Below, piece after piece: positions 1 through 9,425 of a stretch of 64,000 nt of DNA. A program made the translations under genes and the position numbers. The stretch's first letter is position 1; every line of letters starts with the position of its first letter. Below the pieces are notes generated by a model. The model did no database searches. It worked only from the letters and a program-made list of their open reading frames with translations, and was not told the origin of the DNA. This DNA comes from Streptomyces sp. RPT161 (GTDB lineage: Bacteria > Actinomycetota > Actinomycetes > Streptomycetales > Streptomycetaceae), in contig NZ_JAPZVN010000008.1 in assembly GCF_027533845.1 (NCBI RefSeq), positions 1 to 64,000 on the forward strand, in the 5' to 3' direction.

Positions 1-115
1 GCCCCCGAACCCCCACGGGCCGGAGTGGCGGCAAGGTCGCTTCCGGGGGCCGGGCCCAGGATCTGTCAACGAGCTTGCCGGGGTGAGGCCCCGGTCCAGG
101 AAGGACGAAACAGCG

Positions 116-1129
116 ATGCACGAGACACTCGGCGTAGCCGTGATCGGCACCGGGCGGATGGGGGCCGACCACGTACGCCGCATCCACGAAATGATCAGCG
201 GAGCGCGGGTCGCCGCCGTGGTGGACATCGACGCCGAACGCGCCAAGCGGATCGCCGACGGCATCGAGGGGTGTACCGCCTACACCGATCCGGCCACCGC
301 TATGGCCGCTCCCACCGTCGACGCGGTGCTGATCGCCTCGCCCGGACCGGCGCACGAGGCCGCGCTGCTGACCGCGTTCGACCGCGATCTGCCCGTCCTG
401 TGCGAGAAGCCGCTGACCCCGGACGCCGCCTCCGCACTGCGGGTGCTGGAGGCCGAGCAGCGGCTGGGCCACCGCAGGGTGCAGGTCGGCTTCATGCGCC
501 GCTACGACGCGGAGTACCTGCGGCTGAAGTCGCTGCTGGACGATGGTGGACTCGGCCGCCCGCTGATGCTGCACAACCGGCACCGCAACGCCTCCACCCC
601 GCCCGGCTTCACCAACGCCATGCTGATCAACGACTCGGTCGTCCATGAGATGGACGTGACGCGCTGGCTGCTCGACCAGGAGATCACCGCGGTCACCGTG
701 CTGCGCCCCACTCCGTCCGGCAACGCCCCGGAGGGCCTGGACGACCCGCAGTTCGTCATCTTCGAGACCGACGGCGGGGCGCTGGTGGACGTGGAGATCA
801 ACGTCAACTGCCGCTTCGGCTACCAGGTTCAGGCCGAGGTGGTCTGTGAGCGGGGCACCGCCCGGATCGGCGAGGCGCACTCCCTGCTCACCAACGCCGA
901 GGGCCGCTGGGGAGGCACCATCGCCCCGGACTTCGTGGAGCGGTTCGAGGAGGCTTACGACCGCGAAGTGCAGAGCTGGGTCAACGCCACCCGGCGCGGC
1001 GAGGTCGAGGGCCCCAGCGCCTGGGACGGCTATGCCGCGGCGGCGGTATGCGAGGCCGGGGTGAGGGCGCAGAGCGAGGGCCGCAGGGTGGCGGTGGAGA
1101 TGATCGAACGCCCGGCCCTGTACCGCTGA
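116..1129 (+). CDS. Gfo/Idh/MocA-family NAD(P)-dependent oxidoreductase (inositol-dehydrogenase-like)
   Basis: This 337-residue protein is a probable cytoplasmic sugar or cyclitol dehydrogenase. The N-terminus is a Rossmann nucleotide-binding motif ([11 protein letters not shown]), followed by the family hallmark CEKPL, whose Lys is catalytic in inositol dehydrogenases. [11 protein letters not shown] segment supplies the Asp/His pair used for catalysis in that family. The ATG at 116 is preferred because AGGAAGGAC lies 8 bases upstream; an in-frame GTG at 83 has no comparable site. The next gene, 34 bases downstream, is a paralogue and is probably co-transcribed. myo-Inositol or a related cyclitol or sugar is a reasonable substrate guess, but no other inositol genes are visible and the upstream side lies outside the window. 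Confidence 0.88.
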   Translation: MHETLGVAVIGTGRMGADHVRRIHEMISGARVAAVVDIDAERAKRIADGIEGCTAYTDPATAMAAPTVDAVLIASPGPAHEAALLTAFDRDLPVLCEKPLTPDAASALRVLEAEQRLGHRRVQVGFMRRYDAEYLRLKSLLDDGGLGRPLMLHNRHRNASTPPGFTNAMLINDSVVHEMDVTRWLLDQEITAVTVLRPTPSGNAPEGLDDPQFVIFETDGGALVDVEINVNCRFGYQVQAEVVCERGTARIGEAHSLLTNAEGRWGGTIAPDFVERFEEAYDREVQSWVNATRRGEVEGPSAWDGYAAAAVCEAGVRAQSEGRRVAVEMIERPALYR

Positions 1130-1163
1130 ACTCCGCCTTCCAGAGAACTGATTGAGGACCGCC

Positions 1164-2171
1164 ATGCGAATCGGACTTGTGGGTGCCGGCCGTATCGGCT
1201 CGTTCCACGCCGAAGCCCTGCAAGCGCTGCCCACCGTGGGCGAGTTGGTGGTGGCCGACGTCGACCCGGCCCGGGCCGTCGAAGTCGCCGCGCGCATCGG
1301 CGCCCGAGCGACCGGGTCGGTGGACGGCCTGTTCGCCTCCGGCGTGGACGCGGTGGTGATCGCCTCGGCCACCTCGGCGCACGCCGACCTGATCACCCGC
1401 GCCGCCCGCGCCGGGCTGCCCGCGTACTGCGAGAAGCCCATCGCACTGGACCTGGCGGGCACGCTGCGCGCGCTGCGCGAGGTCGAGGCCGCCGGAACCA
1501 TGTTGCAGATGGGCTTCCAGCGGCGCTTCGACGCCGGGTATCTGGCCGCCCGGGAAGCCTATCGGGACGGTCGGCTGGGCCGGGTGCACACCATCCGGGC
1601 CATCACCTCGGACCCCGCTCCGCCGCCGCCGGAGTTCCTGCCGCTGTCCGGTGGGCTGATCAGGGACTGCCTGGTCCATGACTTCGACGCGGTGCGTTGG
1701 CTGACCGGGCGCGAGGTGGTGGAGGTCTTCGCCCGCGGCTCCGCCGGAGGCGCGGCGTTCTTCCGGGAGGCGGGCGATGTGGACACCGCCGCCGCACTGC
1801 TCACCCTGGACGACGGCACCCTGGTCACCGCGACGGCCACCCGCTACAACGGCGCGGGCTACGACGTACGGATGGAACTGTCCGGGGAACGGGACCAGTT
1901 GGTCGTCGGCCTGGACCATCGCACCCCTTTCACCTCCGCGGAACCCGGCGGTCCGCAGGGGCCCCAACGGCCCTGGACCGGCTTCCTGGAGCGCTTCGAC
2001 AGCGCGTACCGGGCCGAGCTGGCCGCGTTCGTCGAGGCCGCCCAGGGCAGGGCCGCGAATCCCTGCTCGGGCCGCGAGGCACTGCACGCCCTGCTGGTGG
2101 CGGAGGCGTGTGAACTGTCCCGGGCGGAAGGCCGCCCGGTGTGGCTGGAGGAGATCGCCAAGGACATGTGA
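1164..2171 (+). CDS. Gfo/Idh/MocA-family oxidoreductase, second paralogue
   Basis: This 335-residue protein belongs to the same family as the preceding gene. It has the dinucleotide-binding motif LVGAGRIGSFH at the extreme N-terminus, the catalytic CEKPI motif near residue 91, and LVHDFDAVRW in the C-terminal substrate domain. The ATG at 1164 is chosen because GAGGA sits at 1154-1158; an earlier in-frame start would place that motif inside the gene. It follows its paralogue by 34 bases on the same strand, so a two-gene operon is likely, with the pair acting on one substrate or on successive oxidation states. The operon ends at a strong hairpin at 2185-2224. The substrate cannot be read from the sequence. 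Confidence 0.88.
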   Translation: MRIGLVGAGRIGSFHAEALQALPTVGELVVADVDPARAVEVAARIGARATGSVDGLFASGVDAVVIASATSAHADLITRAARAGLPAYCEKPIALDLAGTLRALREVEAAGTMLQMGFQRRFDAGYLAAREAYRDGRLGRVHTIRAITSDPAPPPPEFLPLSGGLIRDCLVHDFDAVRWLTGREVVEVFARGSAGGAAFFREAGDVDTAAALLTLDDGTLVTATATRYNGAGYDVRMELSGERDQLVVGLDHRTPFTSAEPGGPQGPQRPWTGFLERFDSAYRAELAAFVEAAQGRAANPCSGREALHALLVAEACELSRAEGRPVWLEEIAKDM

Positions 2172-2184
2172 GCAGTCCGCCACC

Positions 2185-2224
2185 TCGCCGTCGCGGGCGG
2201 ACGACCCGCACCGCGACGGCGAGC
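2185..2224. terminator. Strong hairpin terminator between convergent genes
   Basis: Perfect 13-base arms (2185-2197 CTCGCCGTCGCGG and 2212-2224) enclose a 14-base loop. The hairpin lies just after the second dehydrogenase stop codon and before the 3' end of the opposing peroxidase gene. There is no long T run, which is usual for terminators in this group, so it could serve both strands. Confidence 0.65.
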
Positions 2225-2288
2225 GATCCCGGCGGCGCGGACCGGCCGTCATACGCCGACCGCGACCCCGCGAACAACCGGGGCCGCC

Positions 2289-2780
<492 letters not shown>

Positions 2781-2789
2781 GTCGCGATC

Positions 2790-4019
2790 CTAGGACCTTT
2801 CCGCAGGTGTGAAGCGGACCGGCAACTGGTGCGGGCCGCGGATCAGCATGCCCTCGCGCCAGGTCAGGGCCGCCGGGTCGGCGTCCAGCGCCAGGTCGGG
2901 GCAGCGTTCCAGCAGCGTACGGATGGCGATCCGGGCCTCAAGCCGGGCCAGCGGTGCCCCCAGGCAGTAGTGGATGCCATGGCCGAAGGCCACATGGCCA
3001 CCGGCGGGCCGGCGGATGTCGAAGCGGTTCGGCTCGGGGAAGCGGTCCGGGTCGCGGTCGGCGTCGGCGAGCGCCACCAGCACGAGTTCCCCGCCACCCG
3101 GGATGACCGTGCCACCCACCTCGTACGGCTCGGTGGTGAAACGATACGTCGGAGTCTCCACCGGGCCGTCCCAGCGCAGCATCTCCTCCACCGCGTTGTC
3201 GATCAGTGTGAAGTCGGCGCGCAGCGCGGCCAGTTGCTCGGGATGGGTGACCAGGGCCAGTACGCCGTTGGAGATGAGGTTGACCGTGGTCTCGTGCCCG
3301 GCGACCAGCAACAGCCAGGCGGTGCCGCGAAGTTCGTCGGCGGAGAGCCGGTCGCCGTCCTCGTCGGTGGTGCGGATCAGCGCGCTCATCAGGTCGTCGC
3401 CCGGGTGCCGCCGCTTGTCGTCCAGCAGCCGGTCGAGGTAGCCGCTGACCTCCTGGGCGGCCGCGTAGCGTACGGCGGGGTCGGTGGCCGACAGCGCGTT
3501 GTTGGACCAGTCGCGGAACGCCGCCCGGTCGAGCATCGGCACACCGAGCAGTTCGCAGATCACCGCGATCGGCAGCGGGAAGGACAGTGCCTCCACCAGG
3601 TTGGCCCTGCCGTCCGGCGCGGCCAGCATGGCGTCCAGCAGGCCGTCGGTGATCTCCTGGACGCGCGGGGCGAGGCCCTGGACCCGGCGCGCGGTGAACT
3701 CCCTGACCACCAGCTTGCGCAGCCGGGCGTGGTCCGGCGGGTCGGAGTTGAGCATATGAGGTCCGGCCGAGGGGCTGGTGAGCGGGAAGTCGGCGGCGGC
3801 CTTCTTCCACTGCTTGGACAGCCGCGGGTCGGTCAGCGCCGCGCGCCCCGCCTCGTAGCCGACGACCAGCCAGGCCTCGGCGCCCTCGGGTATTCGCACG
3901 CGGTGTACCGGCCCGCGTGCGCGTAGCGCCGCGTAGACGGGATAGGGATCGCGGACGAAGTCCGCACCCAGCGCGGTCAGATCGATCACTTCGTGTTCCC
4001 CCACCACACGCCCTCTCAT
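2790..4019 (-). CDS. Cytochrome P450
   Basis: This 409-residue soluble class I bacterial P450 has all the hallmarks: MLNSDPPDHARLRKLV near the C-helix, AGHETTVNLI in the I-helix with the oxygen-activating acid/Thr pair, EEMLRW (the ExxR motif) in the K-helix, and the haem loop FGHGIHYCLG with the thiolate Cys at residue 352. The sequence style resembles CYP105/107 macrolide or xenobiotic hydroxylases, but the substrate is unknown. The start is uncertain: the ATG at 4019 has no clear ribosome site, and in-frame GTG codons just downstream are alternatives. No ferredoxin gene is adjacent, so it must use a partner encoded elsewhere. The downstream Gpx-like gene is probably co-transcribed. Confidence 0.93.
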   Translation of the reverse strand: MRGRVVGEHEVIDLTALGADFVRDPYPVYAALRARGPVHRVRIPEGAEAWLVVGYEAGRAALTDPRLSKQWKKAAADFPLTSPSAGPHMLNSDPPDHARLRKLVVREFTARRVQGLAPRVQEITDGLLDAMLAAPDGRANLVEALSFPLPIAVICELLGVPMLDRAAFRDWSNNALSATDPAVRYAAAQEVSGYLDRLLDDKRRHPGDDLMSALIRTTDEDGDRLSADELRGTAWLLLVAGHETTVNLISNGVLALVTHPEQLAALRADFTLIDNAVEEMLRWDGPVETPTYRFTTEPYEVGGTVIPGGGELVLVALADADRDPDRFPEPNRFDIRRPAGGHVAFGHGIHYCLGAPLARLEARIAIRTLLERCPDLALDADPAALTWREGMLIRGPHQLPVRFTPAERS

Positions 4020-4107
4020 CCGGAACTTACGACACGCTATCGGGCAACGCCGCTGCGGCGAACAGGAGTTCCGGCCGAATCCAGATCATGGGCAGCGGTC
4101 CGAGGCG

Positions 4108-4734
4108 CTACTCCCCGTGGTCGGCGATGCGGTCGAGCAGATCGGCTACTCGCTTGGCGACGGTCTCACGGTCGCCCTCGACCAGCGGTGCGCCCAGGCC
4201 GCAGGCCACCGCACCGGCGGCGAGCCAGCGCGGCGCGCTGTCCGGGGTGATGCCCGCTGTGGGCAGCAGCGGCGCCTGCGGCAGCGCGGTACGGACGTCT
4301 TCCAGCCACTCGGGCCCCACGGCGGAGGCGGGGAAGAGCATGACCGCGTCGGCACCGAGTTCGAGGGAACGCACGATCTCGTTCACCGTCGCCGCGCCGG
4401 GGAAGACCGGTATGCCGTAGCGGTGGCCGGTGGATATCACCTCGGCGTCGAGGTTCGGCGCGGCCAGGAAGCGGGCCCCGGCGTCCACCGCCATCCGGGC
4501 CGAGGCGGCGTCCAGCACCGTACCGGCGCCGATGATCGCGTCGTCGCCCACCTCCCGCACCAGCGTGGTGACCGCCTCCAGCGCGAAGGGGGTGGTCAGG
4601 GAGATCTCCAGGGTGGTGATCCCGGCGGAGAGCAGGGTGTCGGCCATCCCGGCGGCCTGGTCGTAGCTGTCGGTGCGGATGGTGGCGAAGACCCGCTGGG
4701 CCAGCGCGGCCCGGGTGATCTCCCAGCGGTACAC
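4108..4734 (-). CDS. KDPG/KHG aldolase-family protein lacking the Schiff-base lysine
   Basis: This 208-residue TIM-barrel protein resembles 2-keto-3-deoxy-6-phosphogluconate / 4-hydroxy-2-oxoglutarate aldolases: TLEISLTTPFAL near residue 43 keeps the catalytic Glu, and IGAGTVLD, FPGAATVNEI and PTAGITPDS align along the family. The position equivalent to the Schiff-base lysine (FKFFPA in E. coli Eda) reads AVMLFPA, so Lys is replaced by Met. The carboxylate-binding Arg of Eda (LRT) is Thr here. The GTG start at 4734 has GGAAAGGAC upstream. It lies 88 bases downstream of the ROK regulator on the same strand, so a role in sugar-acid breakdown is plausible, but normal class I aldolase chemistry is doubtful. 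Confidence 0.8.
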   Translation of the reverse strand: MYRWEITRAALAQRVFATIRTDSYDQAAGMADTLLSAGITTLEISLTTPFALEAVTTLVREVGDDAIIGAGTVLDAASARMAVDAGARFLAAPNLDAEVISTGHRYGIPVFPGAATVNEIVRSLELGADAVMLFPASAVGPEWLEDVRTALPQAPLLPTAGITPDSAPRWLAAGAVACGLGAPLVEGDRETVAKRVADLLDRIADHGE

Positions 4735-4822
4735 GGCGGTTCGCCGTCCTTTCCTGTTCGGCCCAAGGGCTGGTGGTCGCCAAGAACCGGCCCCCGTACG
4801 CGGGACCGCCTCGTCAAGAAGG

Positions 4823-6136
4823 CTATCGGTCGCCACCGACAACGCCCCGGCCGGAAGCGGCCCGCGGCAGCCTGGCCGGGCGGACGCGGGGGGCGCCCCC
4901 GTCGTACTCCCCAACGGCCCTCGCCCGCAGCGGAGTTCCCGGTACCGGCGGCCGTCCGCCGTGGTCCAGGAAGCGGGCCAGCGGCAGTGTCGCCGCACCC
5001 ACGGTGACCGCGTCGGCACCGAGTCGGCCGAGGTCGATCGCGGCGTGCCCACCGGGGTGCCGCAGCGCGTACTCGGCGGCGGCGGCGCGGACGGCGGGCA
5101 GCAGCCGGGGGCCGAGCAGCAGGCCCGCCCAGCCGCCGATGACGATGCGTTCGGGGTTGAACAGGTTGACCAGATCGGCGATGCCCGCGCCGAGGTACTC
5201 GGCGGTCTCGTCCAACAGGGCCGCCGCCTCCCGGTCGTGCTTCGCGCGCTCCAACAGGGCGGCCAGTGCCGCCTCCTCGCCGGCTCCGGCCGGCGCGCCG
5301 CCCCACCGCTCAAGCAGCGACGCGGCGCCGACGTACGCCTCAAGACAGCCCCGGGAGCCGCAGCGGCAGCGGCGGCCACCCACCCGCATCGTGGTGTGCC
5401 CCCACTCGCCCGCACTGGAGGTGGTCCCCCGGTACGGTTTGCCGTCGGCCACCACACAGGCGCCGACGCCGGAGCCGATCAGCGCGATCACCGCGTCCCG
5501 CGCGCCACGGCCCGCGCCGAACCACATCTCGGCCTGGCCGAGGGTCTTGGCGCCGTTCTCTATGTACAGCGGAAGGCTGGTTCCGGCGCGCAGCAGCCTG
5601 CCCAGCGGCACGGCCTCCCAGCCGATGGTCTGGCCGTGCACGACAGCGCTGTCCCAGCCCTGTTCGACGATGCCGGGCACGCCCACGCCGACGCCCAGGA
5701 CACGGGACGGATCGACGCCGGACTCGGCGATCACGGTGCGCAGCCCGTCCAGGACCAGGTGGACGAGGTGCGCCACATCCCGTGCGCTGTCGACCAACGG
5801 GTGCTCGGTGAAGGCGAGTTCGGTCAGGTCGAGGTCGAACAGCCCCACCCGGACCCGGGTCTCGCCGATGTCCACGCCGATCAGACGGCCGTAGTCGGCA
5901 GCCACCTTGAGCAGGATGCGCGGGCGCCCGCCGTCGGAGTCGGCCACCCCGGCGCGCTCGACCAGGCCGTCCGCGATGAGTTCGGCCATGACGTTGCTCA
6001 CCGAACCGGCGCTCAGCCCGGTGTCCCGTCCCAACTCCAGGCGGCTGAGCGGCCCTTCGAAGTACAGATGCCGCAGCAGCGCGGAGCGGTTGCCCCGACG
6101 CAGGTCACGTACGGTCCGCTGGGTCCTGTCCGGCAT
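4823..6136 (-). CDS. ROK-family transcriptional repressor
   Basis: This 437-residue regulator has an N-terminal winged helix (LLRHLYFEGPLSRLELGR with a recognition helix around SAGSVSNVM) joined to a sugar-kinase-like ROK domain. The ROK part shows the phosphate loop VDIGETRVRVGLFD, an EWGHTTM active-site segment, and the zinc-site signature CRCGSRGCLEAY. Proteins of this type (NagC/XylR/Mlc) bind DNA and release it on binding a sugar ligand. The ATG at 6136 is favoured by GGGGGAGGGGAG just upstream over the GTG at 6163. It is divergent from the binding-protein/permease/beta-glucosidase operon and probably controls it through the AT-rich region at 6189-6233. Confidence 0.9.
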   Translation of the reverse strand: MPDRTQRTVRDLRRGNRSALLRHLYFEGPLSRLELGRDTGLSAGSVSNVMAELIADGLVERAGVADSDGGRPRILLKVAADYGRLIGVDIGETRVRVGLFDLDLTELAFTEHPLVDSARDVAHLVHLVLDGLRTVIAESGVDPSRVLGVGVGVPGIVEQGWDSAVVHGQTIGWEAVPLGRLLRAGTSLPLYIENGAKTLGQAEMWFGAGRGARDAVIALIGSGVGACVVADGKPYRGTTSSAGEWGHTTMRVGGRRCRCGSRGCLEAYVGAASLLERWGGAPAGAGEEAALAALLERAKHDREAAALLDETAEYLGAGIADLVNLFNPERIVIGGWAGLLLGPRLLPAVRAAAAEYALRHPGGHAAIDLGRLGADAVTVGAATLPLARFLDHGGRPPVPGTPLRARAVGEYDGGAPRVRPARLPRAASGRGVVGGDR

Positions 6137-6188
6137 GCCGTGCCAACTCCCCTCCCCCGACACGCCGAAACTATCGCTGCGTGAAGCC

Positions 6189-6217
6189 TTGACGCCGGGT
6201 TTTCACACAGTTTAAAT
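6189..6217 (+). promoter_or_regulatory. Probable sigma70-type promoter of the sugar ABC operon
   Basis: TTGACG (6189-6194) and TTAAAT (6212-6217) are separated by 17 bases, close to the vegetative consensus, and lie about 50 bases before the lipoprotein gene. The AT-rich tract stands out in this GC-rich DNA. Confidence 0.55.
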
Positions 6218-6222
6218 CACGG

Positions 6223-6233
6223 CTTGAATTAAG
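6223..6233. promoter_or_regulatory. Candidate ROK-repressor operator
   Basis: The AT-rich, imperfectly symmetrical CTTGAATTAAG lies just past the predicted -10 box, in the spacer between the ROK gene and the transport operon it probably controls. TTTAA/TTAA-rich sites are typical ROK operators. This is inferred from position and base composition. Confidence 0.4.
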
Positions 6234-6268
6234 GCGTAAAGGCGTTCATTTCCCGAACAGGGGTAACC

Positions 6269-7582
6269 GTGCCGAACCGTAGGGGCCTCGCGGCCCTCAC
6301 CGCCGCCCTCGCCCTCACCGCCAGCGCCTGCGGGGGCGGTGCCGCGATCGGCGGCGACGGCGGCAACGCACACCCCAGGACACTCACTTACTGGGCCAGC
6401 AACCAGGGCGCAAGCCTGGCCGACGACCGGCGCGTACTGGCCCCGGAACTGGCGAGGTTCCAGCGGCGGACCGGCATCAAGGTCAAGCTCGAAGTCATCG
6501 GTTGGCCCGACCTGTTGAACCGGGTGCTCGCCGCCACCATTTCCGGCCAGGGCCCGGACGTGCTCAACATCGGGAACACCTGGTCCGCCTCGCTCCAGGC
6601 GACCGGCGCCCTGCTCCCGTTCGACCCCCGGCTGCTCACGGCCATCGGCGGCCGGAACCGCTTCGCCCCCGCCGCCCTGGCGGCCACCGGCGCGGCCGAC
6701 CGGGACCCGGCGGCCGTACCGCTGTACTCCCTGTCGTACGGCCTGTACTGGAACCGCGCGCTGTTCCGCCGGGCGGGCATCCCCCGGCCGCCCACCACCT
6801 GGGCCGAGTTGACCGCCGACGGCAGGCGGCTGACCGGCGGCGGCCACTACGGCCTGGCAATCGAGGGCGGCAACTACGCGGAGAACGCCCACCACGCCTT
6901 CATCCTCGGCCGACAGCACGGCGCCGACTTCTTCACCGCCGACGGCAGGCCGCGCTTCAACACCCCGCAGGCCGTCGCCGCCGTCAAGCAGTACGTCGAC
7001 TTCATGGCGAAGGACAGGATCACCGCGCCCGGTGACGCCGAGTACGCCGCCCAGCAGTCCCTACAGGACTTCGCGACCGGCAGGGCCGCCATGCTGATGT
7101 GGCAGTCGGCCGCGTCCTCCCTGAAGGCCCACGGGATGCCGGGCGACGCGTACGGCGTGGCTCCGATACCGTTCCAGACCGCCAACGCCTCGGGGCCCAC
7201 CCGGGTGGACTCCATGGTCGCCGGGATCAACCTCGCGGTCTTCCGGAACAGCCAGAACCGGGACGGCGCGGTGAAGTTCGTCCGGTTCATGACCAGCACC
7301 GCGGAGCAGAAGACGCTCAACGCCGCCTTCGGCTCCATTCCGCCGGTCAAGGACGCCCAGGACGATCCCGCCTTCGCCACACCGGACCTGACCACCCTGC
7401 GCCAGGTGCTGGCGCACGGCGCCGCACCGCTCCCCCAGGTTCCCGACGAGAGCCAGTTCGAGACGCTGGTCGGCACCGCCATCAAGGACCTGTTCGCCGA
7501 CGCGGCGGCGGGCCGTCCGGTCACCGACGCGAGCGTGCGCGCCGCCCTCACCAAGGCCCAGCAGCAACTCCCGACGAGTTGA
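6269..7582 (+). CDS. Sugar ABC transporter substrate-binding lipoprotein
   Basis: This 437-residue solute-binding protein belongs to the MalE/family-1 type. The signal peptide (PNRRGLAALTAALALTASAC) ends in a lipobox whose Cys would be lipidated, anchoring it outside the membrane. The mature part shows family features such as QGPDVLNIGNTWSASL and late FGSIPPVKDA-type segments. The GTG start at 6269 follows AGGGG. It is the first gene of an operon with two permeases and a GH1 beta-glucosidase, so the ligand is probably a beta-linked oligosaccharide or beta-glucoside. No ATPase gene is present; a shared MsiK-type ATPase encoded elsewhere is the usual solution in Streptomyces. Confidence 0.92.
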   Translation: MPNRRGLAALTAALALTASACGGGAAIGGDGGNAHPRTLTYWASNQGASLADDRRVLAPELARFQRRTGIKVKLEVIGWPDLLNRVLAATISGQGPDVLNIGNTWSASLQATGALLPFDPRLLTAIGGRNRFAPAALAATGAADRDPAAVPLYSLSYGLYWNRALFRRAGIPRPPTTWAELTADGRRLTGGGHYGLAIEGGNYAENAHHAFILGRQHGADFFTADGRPRFNTPQAVAAVKQYVDFMAKDRITAPGDAEYAAQQSLQDFATGRAAMLMWQSAASSLKAHGMPGDAYGVAPIPFQTANASGPTRVDSMVAGINLAVFRNSQNRDGAVKFVRFMTSTAEQKTLNAAFGSIPPVKDAQDDPAFATPDLTTLRQVLAHGAAPLPQVPDESQFETLVGTAIKDLFADAAAGRPVTDASVRAALTKAQQQLPTS

Positions 7583-7593
7583 GGTGACGTCAG

Positions 7594-8574
7594 ATGACGG
7601 TCACGGCCTCCACCACGCCGCCCCCGGCCGCCGAACTGCCCGCGACGACCAGCCTCCGCCCCCGGAGACGTTCGCGCGGTGCCGCGCTGCCGTATCTCCT
7701 GCTGCTGCCCGCGCTCCTGCTCGAACTGCTGGTCCATCTGGTGCCGATGGTCATCGGCGTGGTGATGAGCTTCAAGGAACTGACCCAGTTCTTCGTCCGC
7801 GACTGGGGATCGGCGCCCTGGACCGGGCTGGGCAACTACCGGGTGGCGGTGCGGTTCGACGCGCCCGTCGGGCAGGCGCTGCTCCACTCGTTCCTGATCA
7901 CCTGCGGCTTCACGGCGCTGTCGGTCGGGCTGTCCTGGCTGCTGGGCACGGCGGCGGCGATCCTGACGCAGCAGGGGTTCCGCGGCCGGGCACTGCTGCG
8001 CGGGGTCTTCCTCGTCCCGTACGCGCTGCCCGTCTACGCGGCGGTCATCACCTGGTCGTTCATGTTCCAGCGGGACAACGGCCTGGTGAACCATGTCCTC
8101 CACGACCAGTTGCGCCTCGCCTCGGGACACCCGTTCTGGCTGATCGGCGGCAACAGCTTCGCGGCACTGGTCACGGTGTCGGTGTGGCGCTCCTGGCCGT
8201 TCGCCTTCCTGTGCCTGACCGCCGGGCTGCAGAACATCCCGCGGGAACTGTACGAGGCGGCGGCGATGGACGGCGCGGGGATCTGGCAGCAGGTCCGGCG
8301 GATCACCCTGCCGTCGCTGCGGCCGGTCAACCAGGTGCTGGTGCTGGTGCTGTTCCTGTGGACGTTCAACGACTTCAACACGCCGTACGTGCTGTTCGGC
8401 AAGTCGGCACCGGCCGCCGCCGACGTGATCTCGATCCACATCTACCAGTCGTCGTTCATCACCTGGAACTTCGGTTCCGGTGCGGCGATGTCCGTGCTCC
8501 TGCTGCTGTTCCTGCTGTTGGTGACGGTCGGCTACCTGGTCGCCACCGCACGTGGAAGGGATGCCGATGCGTGA
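7594..8574 (+). CDS. Sugar ABC transporter permease (MalF-like)
   Basis: This 326-residue inner-membrane permease has about six hydrophobic segments, beginning with LPYLLLLPALLLELLVHLVP near residue 30. The cytoplasmic EAA loop, which contacts the ATPase, is seen in ELYEAAAMDGAGIWQQVRRI around residues 218-237. It starts 11 bases after the binding-protein stop and overlaps the next permease gene by 8 bases, giving tight translational coupling. It is the MalF-type partner of the following MalG-type subunit. The substrate is probably a beta-glucoside, judged from the operon's glucosidase. Confidence 0.93.
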   Translation: MTVTASTTPPPAAELPATTSLRPRRRSRGAALPYLLLLPALLLELLVHLVPMVIGVVMSFKELTQFFVRDWGSAPWTGLGNYRVAVRFDAPVGQALLHSFLITCGFTALSVGLSWLLGTAAAILTQQGFRGRALLRGVFLVPYALPVYAAVITWSFMFQRDNGLVNHVLHDQLRLASGHPFWLIGGNSFAALVTVSVWRSWPFAFLCLTAGLQNIPRELYEAAAMDGAGIWQQVRRITLPSLRPVNQVLVLVLFLWTFNDFNTPYVLFGKSAPAAADVISIHIYQSSFITWNFGSGAAMSVLLLLFLLLVTVGYLVATARGRDADA

Positions 8575-9406
8575 GACCCCCGGTTTCGTGTGGACTCGGC
8601 GGATCGTGCTCACGGCGCTCGCCGCCTTCGCCCTCGCGCCGGTCTACGTGATGCTCAGTTCCTCGCTCAAACCGCTGGCCGAGGTGCAGGACGCCTTCCA
8701 CTGGCTGCCGGGCAGGCTGACGCTGCGGCCGTACGTCGACATCTGGCACACGGTCCCGCTCGCGCACTACTTCGTCAACTCGCTCATCGTCGCGGCGAGT
8801 TCGACGGTGGTGTCGGTGCTGGTCGCGGTCTTCGCGGCGTACGGGGTGAGCCGCTTCAGGTTCCGGGGCCGGCGGCTGTTCACGGTGACCGTGCTGTCCA
8901 CGCAGATGTTCCCGGGGATCCTGTTCCTGCTGCCGCTGTTCCTGATCTTCGTGGACATCGGGAACGCGACCGGCGTCGCCCTGTACGGCAGCCGCGGCGG
9001 TCTCGTCCTGACCTACCTCACGTTCTCGCTGCCGTTCTCGATCTGGATGCTGGTCGGCTACTTCGACTCCATCCCGCGCGAGTTGGACGAGGCGGCGCTC
9101 ACCGACGGCTGCGGGCCGTTGGGGGCACTGCTGCGGGTGGTGGTCCCGGCCGCCGTGCCGGGCATCGTCGCGGTGGGGGTCTACGCGTTCATGACCGCGT
9201 GGGGCGAGGTGCTGTTCGCCTCCGTGATGACCAACGACACCACCCGCACCCTGGCCGTGGGACTCCAGGGATACGCCAGCCAGACCGACGTCTACTGGAA
9301 CCAGGTCATGGCGGCCGCGCTGGTGGTCAGCGTGCCCGTCGTCGCCGGGTTCCTGCTGTTGCAGCGCTATCTCGTCGCCGGCCTGACCGCCGGGGCCGTC
9401 AAGTGA
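8567..9406 (+). CDS. Sugar ABC transporter permease (MalG-like)
   Basis: This 279-residue membrane protein has an N-terminal hydrophobic segment ([20 protein letters not shown]), the MalG-type periplasmic stretch, and an EAA loop ([20 protein letters not shown]) for ATPase contact. Of three in-frame starts, the ATG at 8567 is preferred because GGAAGGG at 8554-8560 is then correctly spaced; the ATG at 8561 would sit directly on it. The start overlaps the preceding permease by 8 bases. Together the two permeases form the channel of a CUT1-type importer feeding the beta-glucosidase encoded 19 bases downstream. Confidence 0.93.
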   Translation: MRETPGFVWTRRIVLTALAAFALAPVYVMLSSSLKPLAEVQDAFHWLPGRLTLRPYVDIWHTVPLAHYFVNSLIVAASSTVVSVLVAVFAAYGVSRFRFRGRRLFTVTVLSTQMFPGILFLLPLFLIFVDIGNATGVALYGSRGGLVLTYLTFSLPFSIWMLVGYFDSIPRELDEAALTDGCGPLGALLRVVVPAAVPGIVAVGVYAFMTAWGEVLFASVMTNDTTRTLAVGLQGYASQTDVYWNQVMAAALVVSVPVVAGFLLLQRYLVAGLTAGAVK

Positions 9407-9425
9407 GCTCTCCGGAAGGGATGTT

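Noticed and set aside
4108-5457. One long protein joining the aldolase-like gene to upstream sequence
   Set aside because: The part upstream of 4734 is out of frame with, and inside, the ROK gene; a GTG with a ribosome site at 4734 gives the normal family start.
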